NCBI GenBank assembly: GCA_027604185.1
Contig: JADGKB010000040.1
Coordinates: 47,706 to 111,705, forward strand
Length of the DNA stretch: 64,000 nt
Source: Boothiomyces macroporosus
Lineage: Eukaryota > Chytridiomycota > Chytridiomycetes > Rhizophydiales > Terramycetaceae
Direction: 5' to 3'
Below the pieces are notes generated by a model that had not been told where the DNA came from, did no database searches, and worked only from the letters and a program-made list of their open reading frames with translations. Positions 30,382-42,820 of the stretch are shown here, piece by piece; the stretch's first letter is position 1, and each line of letters opens with the position of its first letter. A program made the translations under genes and the position numbers.

Positions 30382-31295
30382 TTAAAGTTTTGCAAGCACT
30401 TGTTTAAGCGGAACTTGAGCATTGTGGAAAATGTTTGGTGGGAGAAAGTAGTCCAAAGTAATTTCCTCTTCCTTGCAGTTTGGATCAACCTTATACTTGT
30501 CAAAGTTGGTCACACCTTGTAATCTTAACACAGTTTCGTCAATAGCAAATTGGCCAGTGTATGAGGTGCCTGGTTGATTCAGGATTACATAAGCTGCATC
30601 TGCCATGATTTCAGCAGTTCGGTTTTTTGAAAGGCCTCCTTGATCTAGAGTTAAATATACTTACCAATGACATTTCTCATGGCAGAAGTATCAATAGCTG
30701 TCTTTGGCCACAATCCGTTGACTGCAATACCGTCTGATTCTAATTCTCCAGATAAACCAAGCACACACAAGGACATTGCGTATTTGGCCATTGTATATGC
30801 AACATGAGGTGCAAACCAGTGTTGGCTGAGGTCAGGAGGAGGGCATAGTACCAAGATATGTGGATTTCTTCCTTTCTTGGCAGATTCTTTCAAGTGTGGT
30901 AGGGCTAGTTTGGATGTTACCCAAGTGCCTCTTCCGTTGATTTGACTCATCAGATCAAATCTCTTGACATCAGTACTTTCAGTATCAGTGAGAGAAATAG
31001 CACTGGCATTGTTGATTACAATATCAATCCCTCCGAATTTAGCGACTGTTTGATTAATAGCAGCCTGAATCTGGTCTTCAAATCGAATATCGCACTGAAC
31101 TGGTAACGCCTTTCCTCCAGCTTTTTCAATTTCAGCTGCTGCGCTGTAAATTGTACCTGGCAATTTCGGATTAGGATCTGCTGTTTTGGCTGCAATTGCA
31201 ATGTTGGCTCCATCTTTAGCAGCGCGCAATGCTATTTCTAATCCAATACCCCTTGAGGCTCCGGTGATAAAGATAGTTTTTCCTTTCAATGACAT
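30382..31295 (-). CDS. Short-chain dehydrogenase/reductase (HSDL2-like), probable peroxisomal
   Basis: Exons 30665-31295 and 30382-30644 (20-nt intron) give 297 residues. The Rossmann motif TGASRGIG is at residues ~11-18. NNASAIS follows, then the catalytic YTMAK (AYTMAKYAMS) with the preceding active-site region, and GLWPKTAIDT after it. The segment AAKTADPNPKLPGTIYSAAAEIEKAGG is diagnostic of the HSDL2 group. The SCP2 domain of animal HSDL2 is absent, as in many fungal members. The protein ends in AKL, a PTS1-like peroxisomal signal, consistent with HSDL2 location. Substrate not known. Confidence 0.92.
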
Positions 31296-31417
31296 TATTC
31301 AAAAAATATTTTTCCTCGAATTTAACTACTTTCTGAGGTCAGGTGACTTGCGGTGCTGCCGACATTTGAACAAAATTAACTAATCAAGGTCTAATTAGAA
31401 ACAGGTTTATTATTACT

Positions 31418-32718
31418 TCAAGGAATGCTAGTATCGATAGTCTCTTGACGCACTTGCTTTAGGAATGGCACGAGGTCTGTTCCGCCGGTACCAACAGCAG
31501 CTGGCTCTTTTTGGTGTACTACGATATATCTGGTTGCGAGCTGCATATGCTTATCTCTAAACTGCTTTAAATTGACAAGCGTTCTGTTAAACTGTGCTTT
31601 CAAGTTGCTATTTAGTGAGTTGAGACAGAAATCTCTAATTGATGGTCCTTCTCTGACTAACTGAATGAATTCCTGCAAATCAAGGGGAAGCGCTTGAATC
31701 ATCTCCAACATAGGATTCACTGGTGCTCCTTGCTTCATTACCGTGTGCTGAATGGATAACGCTGCGTCAATCAAGTGAATCAATGGGGACTGTCCTGCAG
31801 AAGCACCGGCATACTTTCTCCACGTCCCAGTTAAACCACTAGGGGCTTCTTGACTCAAATTAACATGTTGATCCATCTTTTTTAGTAAAAATATACCTCT
31901 GTAACTCCGGTATAAAAAACACCATGTGGCATCAAAGAGTTATTTTTTGAACCACCACTGTACTGTCTGACTCTCTTTAGAAACACTTGTGCATCGCATT
32001 TTTCATACATCCTAGGTAATAGCTTTGCCATTTCATCGATTGAATCCGCCATCAATCCAACGTTTTTCAAAACTGTTGATTCATCATTTGCGAGTACTGC
32101 ACTCTGGGCATCAACAGCAGCGGATATAAATGGAGCCCCAACTACTTCGATGCCAAGAGGAACCAGATAGAACCACGATTCATCAAAGGATCCACTAAAT
32201 GTGTTCATCATGGATATATTGCTAACTTAGATGAATCAAACCTTAAATCTTTTGGACCATTAGAATCTAGTAAATACCAGTTCCATAGTCCCACGCTGGC
32301 ATATGATACTACAGGCTTCACTTGCAAGATCTTTGCAATTTCAAACCAAGGAATTGCAATACTTTCTGGCAACACAGGATCGACAGCATCTGCATTGGCA
32401 ACACCATAGATATATGCATGTGCTATAAATGACAGGATGCAGTATGCTCTTCTTTGTTCCCCAATTCCTGATAAATATTCCAACGACAATATTTCAAGCT
32501 TTGATTAAACACAATCTTACTTTTCGCACTCGTTCTCGAATTGCTCCAGATACCAGAAAAGCGTTGAGATTATCAACAATGTATTCCCACGGTTCATAAT
32601 ATTTTGGAAGGTGCTTTGTTGGAGGCGGATTTGGAAGAAATCCAGTGTGCGGGTCAATTCCAAATTCTTCCAATAGTTTTACTGGTCTCTTCATTGGAGC
32701 TTTAGCGTTGCTGGGCAT
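31418..32718 (-). CDS. Indoleamine 2,3-dioxygenase family protein
   Basis: Heme enzyme opening the indole ring of tryptophan to N-formylkynurenine. Exons 32521-32718, 32242-32498, 31897-32221 and 31418-31876 (introns 20-22 nt) give 412 residues, normal for fungal IDO. Motifs: FGIDPHTGFLPNPPP at the N-terminus, RRAYCILSFIAHAYIYG, IPWFEIAKIL, ESWFYLVPLGIEVVGAP, SAGQSPLIHLIDAAL, and the C-terminal GTGGTDLVPFLKQVRQET glycine loop. The first ATG in frame (32718) gives MPSNAKAPMKRPV. It may feed de novo NAD synthesis or degrade tryptophan; no other kynurenine-pathway gene is in the window. Confidence 0.94.
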
Positions 32719-33524
32719 GAAAAAAATGAAAGAGTTCTCCACTCTTTCGCAGCCACAGTTGTCCTGGTGATTTAATAACTTTCATCCCAGATCAAAGCTT
32801 TCGCACCAAAAATCATTCCAAAACCATAGAATTGGAATACAAACTTTATTCATGTTATTGGTGGAGCGCAGAGTGCCTATTACGAGATCAACAACTTTTT
32901 TTCAATTACCCCACAAATTAGCGCGGGACCTGAAAAACCACACGGACCGATAACTATATTAAAGGACAAAGCACAGTCAATACAGATCAACGCAAACCAA
33001 GTTATCGTAAGATATTGAAATGCGGATGAAAATTCCCTTCAATCAGCGTATTGTTCCATCTAGTGACCTTGGAGTACCGTTTTTGCAAATTTGACTCATG
33101 ATCAACCAATCTGCGTTTCAGCCAAAATTGGCTTGTACCACAAGAAAGTTTTGGGAATAGGCAAATCGTTGAACATTACCCAACAGGAAGCTGGCTTAAC
33201 TACAGATAAAAAGGGCTTGGTATTATGTGAAAGACAGAATGAATAATGTCGATGCAAGATAGAACTTAGAAAATAACTGTTAATTTAAAAGTATACTCGT
33301 CTTCTGTCCGCAAGTCTACAGCTCTGGGAGATGCTAGCAGGTTAAAATACCGTTCAAAAGTGTAATTAGAACCAATGTAATATGAATGCCAAGGTACTCG
33401 TTCTGGCTGATTCATACTCTGGCGAAACGATAGACATCCTTGGGTCAGACTGTACGTGCTTGGTTCATCAAATCATTAAATGAGCATTTAATGAGGTGAC
33501 TTGCGAAAATTTCATTTTCAAATC
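32719..33524. other. Divergent intergenic region (IDO / mevalonate decarboxylase)
   Basis: 806 bp without a supported gene. No long ORF, repeat or TATA box stands out close to either start. It is the longest promoter-type gap between two recognised genes in this window. Confidence 0.5.
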
Positions 33525-34802
33525 ATGACAAGTCCAAACAAAAAACAAAGAATTACAAAATCAAAAGAAGTAACTTGCTCCGCTCCAGTGAATATCGCAG
33601 TAATAAAATATTGGGGAAAGCGCAATACTGCGCTCTTGCTTCCTACCAACTCTTCACTCTCCTTGACCTTAAATCAGGACGATCTTAGATCAACCACTAC
33701 CATAAGAGCCAGCCCAGACTTTGTATCTGACAGAATCTGGCTGAATGGAAAGGAAGAGAATATCAATGCAAAAAGACTATCTAATGTGCTGTCCAAAGCC
33801 AAAGAATTACGAAAAGAAATGGAGGAAAAGGATGCTGACTTGGAAAAGCTCTCTGAATGGGGAATTTATATCGCTTCTTACAACAACTTTCCAACTGCTG
33901 CTGGATTGGCATCATCTGCTTCTGGTTTCGCCTGTTTAACATTTGCACTCTCTCAAATCTATGACCTTTCAATCAATTTATCGCAAGTATCCATGCTAGC
34001 CCGTCTTGGTTCTGGATCTGCTTGTAGATCATTATTTGGCGGCTTTGTAAAGTGGGAAATGGGAACTAAAGATGATGGATCTGATTCATTAGCAATTCAA
34101 GTTGCCAGTGAGACTGACTGGCCAGGAATGGAAGCATTGATTCTGGTTGTATCTGATGCTAGAAAAGATACTGGGTCTACTGAAGGGATGCAATTAACCG
34201 TTGAAACTTCTGAATTGCTGAAACACCGTATTGAAAAAGTAGTTCCACAAAGAATGCTTGACATGGAGAAGGCAATTGCAGAAAAAGACTTTGACTCATT
34301 TGCTGAAATTACCATGGCAGATTCAAATCAGTTCCACGCTGTTTGTTTAGATAGTTACCCACCAATCTTTTACCTTAACGATATCTCAAAAGCAGTGATT
34401 AAAGTCATCACTGCTTTGAATGCTCGGTCGATTCACACTGACCCTTCAGGCAAAAAGAAAGGGTACAAGGTAGCTTATACTTTTGATGCTGGTCCAAACG
34501 CTGTTCTCTACATGCAAAGAGAACATCTTTCAGAAGTATTAGGGGTAATCGACTATTTGTTCCCTAGAAAATCCACTCAGAAAGTTGGCGAATATTATGG
34601 TAAAGCAAAAGAAGTGTTGGAAAACGTAGACAAAACCAATGTGGCCAAGGTTTGCGATGGATTGGGGTTGAAGCAATGGCCAAAAGGCAGCCTTACTCGA
34701 ATTATCAGCACTTCAGTTGGCGATGGTCCTCGCGTGCTGTCAAAGGAATATGATTCGGAAGCTTCCTTGTTGACTATCGATGATGTTGCAAAGCAAATAT
34801 AA
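33525..34802 (+). CDS. MVD1: Diphosphomevalonate decarboxylase
   Basis: Converts mevalonate 5-diphosphate to isopentenyl diphosphate in the cytosolic mevalonate pathway (sterol and isoprenoid supply). Single exon, 425 residues from the ATG at 33525. The family start SAPVNIAVIKYWGKRN is followed by PTNSSLSLTL, the GHMP-kinase loop FPTAAGLASSASGFAC, the conserved RLGSGSACRSLFGGFVKW, and MADSNQFHAVCLDSYPPIFYL. All match yeast Erg19 and human MVD. The C-terminus is slightly extended relative to yeast. Unusually for this locus, a 1.3-kb gene has no intron. It is convergent with chitin synthase (36 bp gap). Confidence 0.97.
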   Translation: MTSPNKKQRITKSKEVTCSAPVNIAVIKYWGKRNTALLLPTNSSLSLTLNQDDLRSTTTIRASPDFVSDRIWLNGKEENINAKRLSNVLSKAKELRKEMEEKDADLEKLSEWGIYIASYNNFPTAAGLASSASGFACLTFALSQIYDLSINLSQVSMLARLGSGSACRSLFGGFVKWEMGTKDDGSDSLAIQVASETDWPGMEALILVVSDARKDTGSTEGMQLTVETSELLKHRIEKVVPQRMLDMEKAIAEKDFDSFAEITMADSNQFHAVCLDSYPPIFYLNDISKAVIKVITALNARSIHTDPSGKKKGYKVAYTFDAGPNAVLYMQREHLSEVLGVIDYLFPRKSTQKVGEYYGKAKEVLENVDKTNVAKVCDGLGLKQWPKGSLTRIISTSVGDGPRVLSKEYDSEASLLTIDDVAKQI

Positions 34803-34838
34803 CTTTAAAAGTACATATATTCAATTTGGTTAAATAAA

Positions 34839-37522
34839 TCATCCGAAAACAGCTCTGAGGATAAGATATGTAACCGAACCAGTTGCACGAATTAGAGAGA
34901 GACCCGCAACGGACCAGAAAATGAACTAAAATTAAAAATAGAGTACCTCCAAGAATGGATTTCCAGTTTGATCACTTCCGCCAGTCGTATTCAATAAGAA
35001 TGGTTTTTGAATGGCTTGCAACACATTTTGGTTGGTCATCAAAATAATGACAATTGCATTGGAGAAAATCCACGAGAGCACGACTCTGGTTCTAAAGTTC
35101 TTGAAATAATCCTCCATCTTAGTATTGGCGTCTCTCTTCTTCTTTTCATTTGGACGTGGTTCGTTCAAATTTTTGATGAATTTCTCGTAATTAGTGTTGA
35201 TATCCTTATGATCTGTAATCATTTCAACTTCTACAGTGTCTTTGCCGTCTTTGTTTTTAGTAGCGCTAACACCACCCAATGCTGCAGCACTATTATCACC
35301 CTTGGTTCCCCAAGAAACATCGTGCAAGTTACAGAATGCATAAACATTAAGAATGTTGGAAAAGGATGGCAGGAAAAGCATGTACTGTATAAAGGAAGTC
35401 ACCATGTGGAAAGGATCAAAGTAGAGGCACGATGAAATGATATAAAGACCCAAAGTAGATGCAGTGGAAATGCAAATATCTCTGAAAGTTGCGTTTTTCT
35501 AAGTTAACTTGTAATTTACCAATAGCAATGTTCCAAAGTTTTGGAATTGAGTAGGCTGGATTTTCTTTATCGATTGATACACAGAGAAGCCACCAAGGTA
35601 TATCATCATTGCCATGATCAGTGCAAACAAGAATATAATGGTGTTGTAGATAAATTTGGATCCTTGTGGACGATTACCCAACGAACTGACCACAGTAATG
35701 ACAATGCACATCAAATAAAATTCTCTAAGCACAGGGAAAATATACTCTCCATAACGCTTACCATTGATAATGAATGGATCATTTGGGTTTCGCAGCACAA
35801 TACCATCAGAAGTTGTAAAGTCCGGTTCACCAATACCACCAACAATGTAGTAGAAAGTCAGGTAGAAGAATGACAAGTTGAACCAAGCAAAGAACACATT
35901 CACCAGGTTGTAAATGAATTCAAAAACAAGGATAGTCTTACGGATGAGGTTGTGCCCAGATCTAAAGATGTAGAACCAATGGGTTAAGGAATGAACTGTG
36001 GCAAAGAAAGAGCCATTAAGCCATCTTCTTCTTTGTGAAATAAATTCCGGTGTATTGTCAGGGACATCTGTTTCTGCTTTAGCTGATTTGACATATTTCA
36101 ATAGCCATGCCTGGTTTGCTTTGGTAACAATTTCAAAACAGAGAATACGATCTTCAGCCAAGTACATGTTTGCAGCAAAAATATCTTCACTTCCATGAAG
36201 TGCTTCTCCTTTGAAATATTGTTCTAGTGGCTTTCCTTGAAGTGCGAGATATCTGTAGGCAGAGAATGCACCAGGCAATACAGAAATATATCCACACACA
36301 GATTCCAATGGCTTGTCAAGAATATTGGACATTTTGTATTCAAAGTTTTGAGCAGCAACCAATGGGTTCAGCAAGTTTACACAACCAGTTCCAAGTTCAG
36401 CATAAATTTCTCCACAAGCTCCACCAATACTAGAGTCGCGTTCAAATGCTTTCCACAGGTGGTAAAGGGACTGTGTAGTTGGCTTGGTACCAACATCAAT
36501 CAAGATACAAACATTTGGTCTGATAAGTGGTCCAAACGCATTAAAGAACCATCGATGAGAGTTAATCTCGAGATTAGGGAATGTTTACCTTTTTGGCGTT
36601 CTTTTCTTTCAAGCAAAACAAAATCTGAACAGGGACATAGCCATTTTCGTGTCCTTGTACCTTCAAATCTGAAGTAACACATACTTGGGTGGTATATTCA
36701 AACAAGTGACCAGTAACAGGCTTTTGGTTGACATGATCCTTCATGATACCATTTTGGAAGACACCCATAATACCTAGCACATCTAGTACCCTGCTGTTAA
36801 TCTTTGCACGCCCATCAGAGACGATGCAAATAACTGCCTTTTTCCATCCTTCATCTCCCCATACTTTGGAACGAGAACGACTACACAAGTAAGCAATGTT
36901 TTTCATAAGCGCCTGCATAGTCTTACAGAATAAGTAGTCGTCTTCATTGTACATGGTAACAACAATAAATAGTTCAGTTTGTCTTTGTAACTCTTGTTGT
37001 CTTAAGCTGTAGCCCTTTGAAGGAAATTCATCAGGTGTACAGGTGACTGCAGTGTACCTCATATGAGTGAATTCATCGCCTGTGGAATATTTACCCATTT
37101 TTGCAACCCTGTCAGCGACAGGAACATCGATAACCAAGTTTCCCTGTGGTGTCAGAGGAATTTGTCTGACTGTTCTCTTTCTTCCGTATTGTTGCTGAGG
37201 TGGAGGAGCATCATATGACGGGCCATAGTTTGATGGTGGCTGTTGATATGCTTGTGGAGCGGGACGTTGGTTGTAGCCTCCGCTGTATCCTGATACTGCA
37301 CTAGGTGGGCTTTTTGGATAGGTCTGACCCGACGAGGCTTCACTTCTTGCATATCCTTGTCCATAACCTATTGTAAATTCAGTAATAACCATATCTTTCT
37401 GGTGAACGTCTCCTCATTTCGCCATTTTGGGCTGGAGGTCTTTGTTGGCGTCCCCTTTCATCAGGGCTTTGTCTTTGATAGTAGTTTCGATCGTCTACTG
37501 GTCTTGGGTTTTGGTACGACAT
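34839..37522 (-). CDS. Chitin synthase (division 1 type)
   Basis: Plasma-membrane GT2 enzyme polymerising UDP-GlcNAc into chitin. Exons 37400-37522, 36589-37377, 35520-36566, 34947-35498 and 34839-34925 (introns 21-22 nt) give 865 residues. A Gln/Pro/Tyr-rich N-terminus precedes the CHS1N domain ([22 protein letters not shown]). The catalytic domain has [46 protein letters not shown], an EDR motif near residue 442 and the [11 protein letters not shown] signature near 482. Six or so C-terminal membrane helices follow, with [14 protein letters not shown] between them. No myosin domain is present, so it is class I-III-like. It shows the organism makes chitin at some stage. Confidence 0.96.
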
Positions 37523-38169
37523 TTAGGATTTACAAAATTAAAGCTTGCAAGGCTACTTTTTGATTTTAAGTGGAGTGGCGTTCTCTTGTGGTTTCGATCC
37601 ATTCGTGGTGCGAGCCCAAAGCCAAAGGCAGGCTCTCTTTTACTTTGCAATGACGACGTCAATGATGTCGGAAGCTCAATTGGTGGTACTTAACCCCTTG
37701 AGTAAACCATTTAAGGAGGATTTCCAAGATTTGATCTTTCACTGACCTTTATTTTTTAATTTATTTCTGTTACCTTTGTAGCCCACCGGAAAGAAACGTT
37801 ATGATATTTGCAAAATCAACTTTATGGATATTGAGCAAGGAGCTACTCATGTAAACCCAGAGTCCCTAGTAGGAAAGGCCAACCTCTCCTAACATGAAAT
37901 TCTGCAGGATGATTTGTATCGCAAAATCTACCTGATAAACTGGCTTCCTACAAATCAAGCTTAACTGGGTGAGCCATCGTTCCACAGTTGAAATATGAAC
38001 CGAATTTCGGAGGCCAGGAAATCCAATATCCTCTTGCTTGCAGACATATTACTATTAATGCGGTGACATTATAGCAGCTTTGATATTGCTTGGAGATTTA
38101 ATGAATTACTTGCTAATCACGTTCTTTTCCACCACCATGTGATATGTCGAAAAAAAATCTTTCCTAATA
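37523..38169. other. Divergent intergenic region (chitin synthase / ETF-QO)
   Basis: 647 bp. Two adjacent open stretches on the + strand (about 37653-37743 and 37782-37892) could be exons of a small unrecognised protein. I find no clean 20-nt intron joining them and no family match, so no gene is called. Confidence 0.4.
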
Positions 38170-40055
38170 ATGTCAAGGTTAGCCAGAGCAAGTCGTATTG
38201 CTCGTCCTTCCATTTCACTATTAAGGGTTCCTGCCAAGTCACTGCAGTTGAATTCAAGATTTATTTTCAAGAGATCCCTCGCCACTGAAACGCTAGACGA
38301 AGAAACAAAAGCCATCTTAAATGCAGAACGATTCGTCGAAGAAGTTGACGTAGTCATTGTGGGCGGAGGACCTTCTGGTTTATCTGCTGCTATCAAAATC
38401 AGACAATTGGCTCTTGCTCAAGATAAGGATATTCGCGTTCTTGTTGTTGAAAAGGGCGGAGAAATTGGTAATTGGTGTTAATCGTAGGTGCCCATATCTT
38501 GTCAGGAGCAGTACTTGAACCAAGGGCATTGAATGAGTTGATTCCTGACTGGAAGGAAAAGGGAGCACCATTAAACACTCCAGTTAAAAAAGACAAAATG
38601 AGACTCCTTACTAAATCTCTATCCATCCCATTACCACATCCGCCTCAAATGTCCAATCATGGAAACTATATAGTTTCCTTGAACAACTTTGTTAGATGGT
38701 TGGGAGAACAAGCAGAAGAACTCGGAGTTGATATTTACCCAGGATTCGCAGGTGCTGAAGTATACTCTTGTTAACGTAGATCCTCTATAATGAAGATGGA
38801 TCTGTGAAAGGTATTGCCACCAATGATGTCGGTATTGACAAGACTGGAAGACCAAAGGACAGTTTCGAAAGAGGAATGGAAATCCACGCCAAAATGACTC
38901 TTTTCGCTGAAGGCTGCCATGGAAGTTTAACCAAAAAATTGATCAGCAAATTCGATTTAAGAAAGGACTCTGAGCCACAAACCTACGGTATTGGTGTTAA
39001 AGAAGTTTGGGAACTTGATCCTGCCAAACATGAACAAGGTTTAGCCCTCCATTCAGTTGGCTGGCCTTTGACATATGATACTTATGGAGGTGCCTTTATG
39101 TATCACTTGGAAAACAATCTATGCGCTATCGGATTTGTCGTTGCCTTGGATTACAAGAACCCAACTTTGAGCCCTTACAAAGAATTCCAAAGATACAAGC
39201 ACCATCCATCCATTAAAAAGTATTTGGAGGGAGGGAAAGTACTTTCGTATGGTGCAAGAGCTCTCAATGAAGGTGGGTACCAAAGCATTCCAAAATTAAT
39301 TGTTCCTGGTGCCGCATTAATTGGTTGCACTGCTGGTTTCTTGAATGTACCAAAAATTAAGGGTACTCACACTGCGATGAAGAGTGGTAATTTGCTTGTA
39401 ATGTAGGTATGCTTGCTGGTGAAGCTGCATTCGAAAAGATTACTGCAGGAGCAGAAGGGCCAATTTATTTAGATAATTATGAAAAGAACATTCAAGAATC
39501 ATGGGTTTATCAAGAATTAAAGGAAGTTCGTAATGTAAGACCTTCTTTCCACAATCCACTTGGATTATGGGGAGGTCTTGCTTACTCTGGACTTGATACT
39601 CTTATCCTGAAAGGCAGAGTTCCGTGGACCTTTAAACATGGAGGCGCAGACTACCAGTCATTGAAACCAATTGCTGAAGTCACTCCAATTGAATATCCTA
39701 AACCAGACGGTGTTATCAGCTTTGACTTGTTGGACTCTGTGTCGAGAACCGGTACTAACCACGAAGAGAACCAACCGATCCATTTGAGACTAAAGAACGG
39801 GCAAAAGCCTCAACTAGAACGCAACTACGCCATCTTTGGGGGTCCTGAACAAAAGTTCTGTCCAGGTAATTATCGCTAATTTTAGCTGGTGTTTATGAAT
39901 ATGTTGATGATGAAGCCAGTCCAGGCAAGAAGCGCTTCCAAATCAATGCTCAAAACTGCATCCACTGCAAAACTTGCGATATCAAAGATCCTTCTCAAAA
40001 CATTGACTGGACTGTACCTGAAGGTGGTGGCGGTCCAGCTTATGTCAATACATAA
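38170..40055 (+). CDS. ETFDH: Electron transfer flavoprotein:ubiquinone oxidoreductase, mitochondrial
   Basis: Passes electrons from ETF (fatty acid and amino acid oxidation) to ubiquinone at the mitochondrial inner membrane. Exons 38170-38467, 38488-38759, 38780-39386, 39407-39865 and 39886-40055 (all introns exactly 20 nt) give 601 residues. The basic N-terminus [17 protein letters not shown] is a plausible mitochondrial presequence. FAD site: [17 protein letters not shown]. Then [55 protein letters not shown]. The 4Fe-4S cluster cysteines are FCPAGVYEY and [28 protein letters not shown] at the C-terminus. It indicates a respiring mitochondrion. Convergent with NMT (26 bp gap). Confidence 0.97.
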
Positions 40056-40081
40056 ATTGGCAATAAAGATTTATTCTTGTT

Positions 40082-41349
40082 TTACAACATCACAAGCCCC
40101 ATTTGCTCTGGCTGAATAGTTTTGCATCTATAATTGTACAAATAATAGTGTAAATATCCATCACCCTTTCCAAACTTCAATTCATCCAAAAATTGTTGAT
40201 TGTGGGACAATCCCAAACAATTTACAACATCAAAATTAGCTTGTTTTGCTAAAATCAAAGTGTCATTCATCAAGTGTCTAGATCTAGTTTGATCTTTTCC
40301 TAATCCTTTTGGAGCATAATAAAACAAGTAAGCGGCATGAATATGTGTGTGTTTAGGGTTTCTAGCGATTGAGGATGGAAGTGAATAAAACGCTGTGAAA
40401 TCAGTAACATTATCGTTTTCATCCTTTCTTAGCAACAATATACCTTGGCAACATAGCTGAATACTACATCCTTGATTGGTAGCATCATATGCCTTACTTC
40501 CTCCTCACTGAATACTTGATGAAATTCAAACTGAGAAAGGAATTCGTTCAATAAAGCTGTTACTTGACTGACATCTCCTTCTTGCATTGGCTGCAAATTC
40601 AAGAAGGATACCTATATAAAGCAATTATTACATCCAATTTGTATTTCTTGATATGTGATGCCATTGTAGTGTTATGTGGCAACTGAGAGAATCCAACTTC
40701 GCATAGCTTTTTTGGGTTCAATGGACGGTGGAAATACCTGCAAATAGAAATTGGAGTTGGCAAGTTAACACCGGCTGTATAGACAGCTTGGAAAATCCCG
40801 GTAAGATTTACTCGCCTAGTAATTTCCTTGATCAAGACTGGGGCTAATCTCTTTGACCGTAGCTTTTTATGCACACATAAAAAGTTGATTTCGACTAAAT
40901 GTAGCTTTGACTCGTGAACTGAAAGGTTGGCTGGTATCCCACTGATGAAGGCAACAATTTTTTTGTTTGAAGCTACACGAACACCCAAGTGCCAATCTTG
41001 TTTCCATCCTGGAGGTTGAAGAGCCCTTGATTAATCCTTGCTTACCACTGCAGAAATTCCGGTGAGTAATCGAATCGAAATACAGCGTCAGAGTCCTCCA
41101 CGTAATTCTGGGATAACAACGTGTAAACATCAGTCCTCTATTGTTATTCGAAAGTACATCTTTCTCGTTGTTGATATCCACCAAGTACCATTCAAAATCA
41201 GAAGGCAGCTTGTATGGTTCTTGTTTAATGTCGGATACTTCCTTGTGCTCAATTACCCCATCCTCTTGAACGTCTGATTCGTTCTGAGGAACTGGCTGAG
41301 TATTCCAGAATTTGTGAGCTTCCTTTTCTTTCTTTTCTTTTGATTGCAT
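40082..41349 (-). CDS. NMT1: Glycylpeptide N-tetradecanoyltransferase (N-myristoyltransferase)
   Basis: Transfers myristate from myristoyl-CoA to N-terminal glycines of cytosolic proteins. Exons 41158-41349, 41046-41137, 40632-41025, 40444-40611 and 40082-40423 (all introns 20 nt) give 395 residues. Motifs: [10 protein letters not shown] at the N-terminus, [26 protein letters not shown] across an intron, [59 protein letters not shown], and the C-terminal [16 protein letters not shown] ending in QMGLVML. The protein is slightly shorter than yeast Nmt1 because of a short N-terminus. Confidence 0.96.
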
Positions 41350-41489
41350 GGTTAGCTGGTTAATGATTGTTTACTGATTTGAGCAACGCTTGGATTGCAT
41401 TTTCTTGATTCTCTTGATCACCCATAACAAATAAAAAATCGTGGCAGCGAAATATTCAATTGATAATCACCTCTAGCTGATTGAATGAA

Positions 41490-41576
41490 GTTATTCTGCA
41501 GCTAGAAAGTTAAAGTTATTCTGCAGCTAGAAAGTTGAACGTTATTCAGTAAGTAGAAAGTTGAACGTTATTCTAG
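41490..41576 (+). repeat. 25-26 bp direct tandem repeat (about 3.4 units)
   Basis: Units begin GTTATTC at 41490, 41515, 41541 and 41567 (last one partial). Units 1 and 2 share GTTATTCTGCAGCTAGAAAG, while unit 3 has CAGTAAGTAGAAAG in its centre. The array lies in the 317-bp divergent gap between NMT and the beta-rich protein, 91 bp before the latter's ATG, where it could act as an upstream element or be a simple minisatellite. Confidence 0.85.
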
Positions 41577-41666
41577 TTTCCCGTTTATTAATATTACTCT
41601 CAAAACTATTCGGTTCTTGGTGTGTTTGATGGTTTTTAGGCTTTTTGAAACTTTGCTTTTTGACTA

Positions 41667-42820
41667 ATGTTTTTCTCAAAGAGAGAAGCAGCAAGAATTG
41701 ATGAACCAGAGATAAGCCAACGTCAAATCAATATCCCGACAACTGTTCTTGAAGTCAAACTGGAATCCAAGTTGAAACAATTTGTTAAAGTAGAAATTTC
41801 AATTGAGGATGTGGAGGAATTTACAGCCATTCAATCGCTGCGCTCGAAAACAGAAATGAAAGGAAAAGAAGGAATTTGCTTTGGGGTAATTGTAAAGGAT
41901 GAGCAATGTCATTTGACGCTCGAAGGCAAAAGGAACTTTTCAGCTGCGGTATTGCTTAGGCTGGTTGTCCCAAATTCCATGCTGATTGCCTTTACAGGAA
42001 AGCTCATAAACGGACATTTATCGGTTGTTGGAAACGGTCAGTATATGAATTCTGTCAAAGTAATTGGCCAGGATGTCAAAGTTGACATTGAAGAGTTATT
42101 GGCTGATTATACAGAATGCATGCTGGGGGATGGGAAAATTGAAATCACAGTAATGCTTGCTAATTCAGAATTCCATTATCAAAAAGATTGACCTCGTCGC
42201 AAATCAGGGGGCAAAGATTGTAAATGCAGATACCAACAAAATGAAAATCTTGAGCATTAGAGGTGTATCGATAAGCAATTTGCTTGTAAAAGATACTATT
42301 AGTATAGTTACAGTTTCAGGAAAAGTTAAAGCGGATGTTTGCTTTCCAGACACTTGCAAAGGCCAGGCTGTAATCAAAACAGTAACTGGAAAAATCACTG
42401 GAACGATTGCTGATTACTACAAAGCCACGTTGGAAACAGTAAATGCTGGAATAGATGTGCAATTAAAGCCTTTGGATCGCAAAACAACGACAAAGTTGGA
42501 TTCAGTAAGTGGTACTGTGAAAGCCGTCATGGTAAATCATATTAATATAGTATGGCTTTGAAGGGGGATACCAAGTACATACTCGCCATCATGATGCTGC
42601 CATTGACAACGGGGAAAATGTCGATTTAATTCAAGAAAAGAATAACATCGACATTTACGAACCTCAACAAAATATCTACATTTCTGAAGATGGTGCTGAG
42701 CAAGAAGTGCCCGATGAGAAGCCTAATGGCCCACCAACAGTTGAAAAGATAGAGTTTTCTCATGACGAGTCAATGGTGTTTGCTGAAGGGTCAAAAGTAA
42801 ATATTTCATTTTTAGAATAA
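41667..42820 (+). CDS. Unrecognised beta-rich protein (DUF4097-like adhesin repeat)
   Basis: Exons 41667-42149, 42169-42531 and 42551-42820 (19-nt introns) give 371 residues. No signal peptide or membrane segment. The middle (residues ~165-290) has regularly spaced short strands: GAKIVNADTNKMKILSIRGVSISNLLVKDTISIVTVSGKVKADV, TVTGKITGTI, ETVNAGIDVQL, DSVSGTVKAVM. These resemble the parallel-beta pattern of DUF4097/adhesin-type folds found in bacteria and fungi. The C-terminal third is acidic and probably disordered, ending NISFLE. Function is not inferable; both splice junctions restore a continuous frame with consistent composition. Confidence 0.68.

Noticed and set aside
37653..37892. Two open segments that might be exons of a small gene
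   Set aside because: No intron of plausible size and splice sites joins them in frame, and no family match.
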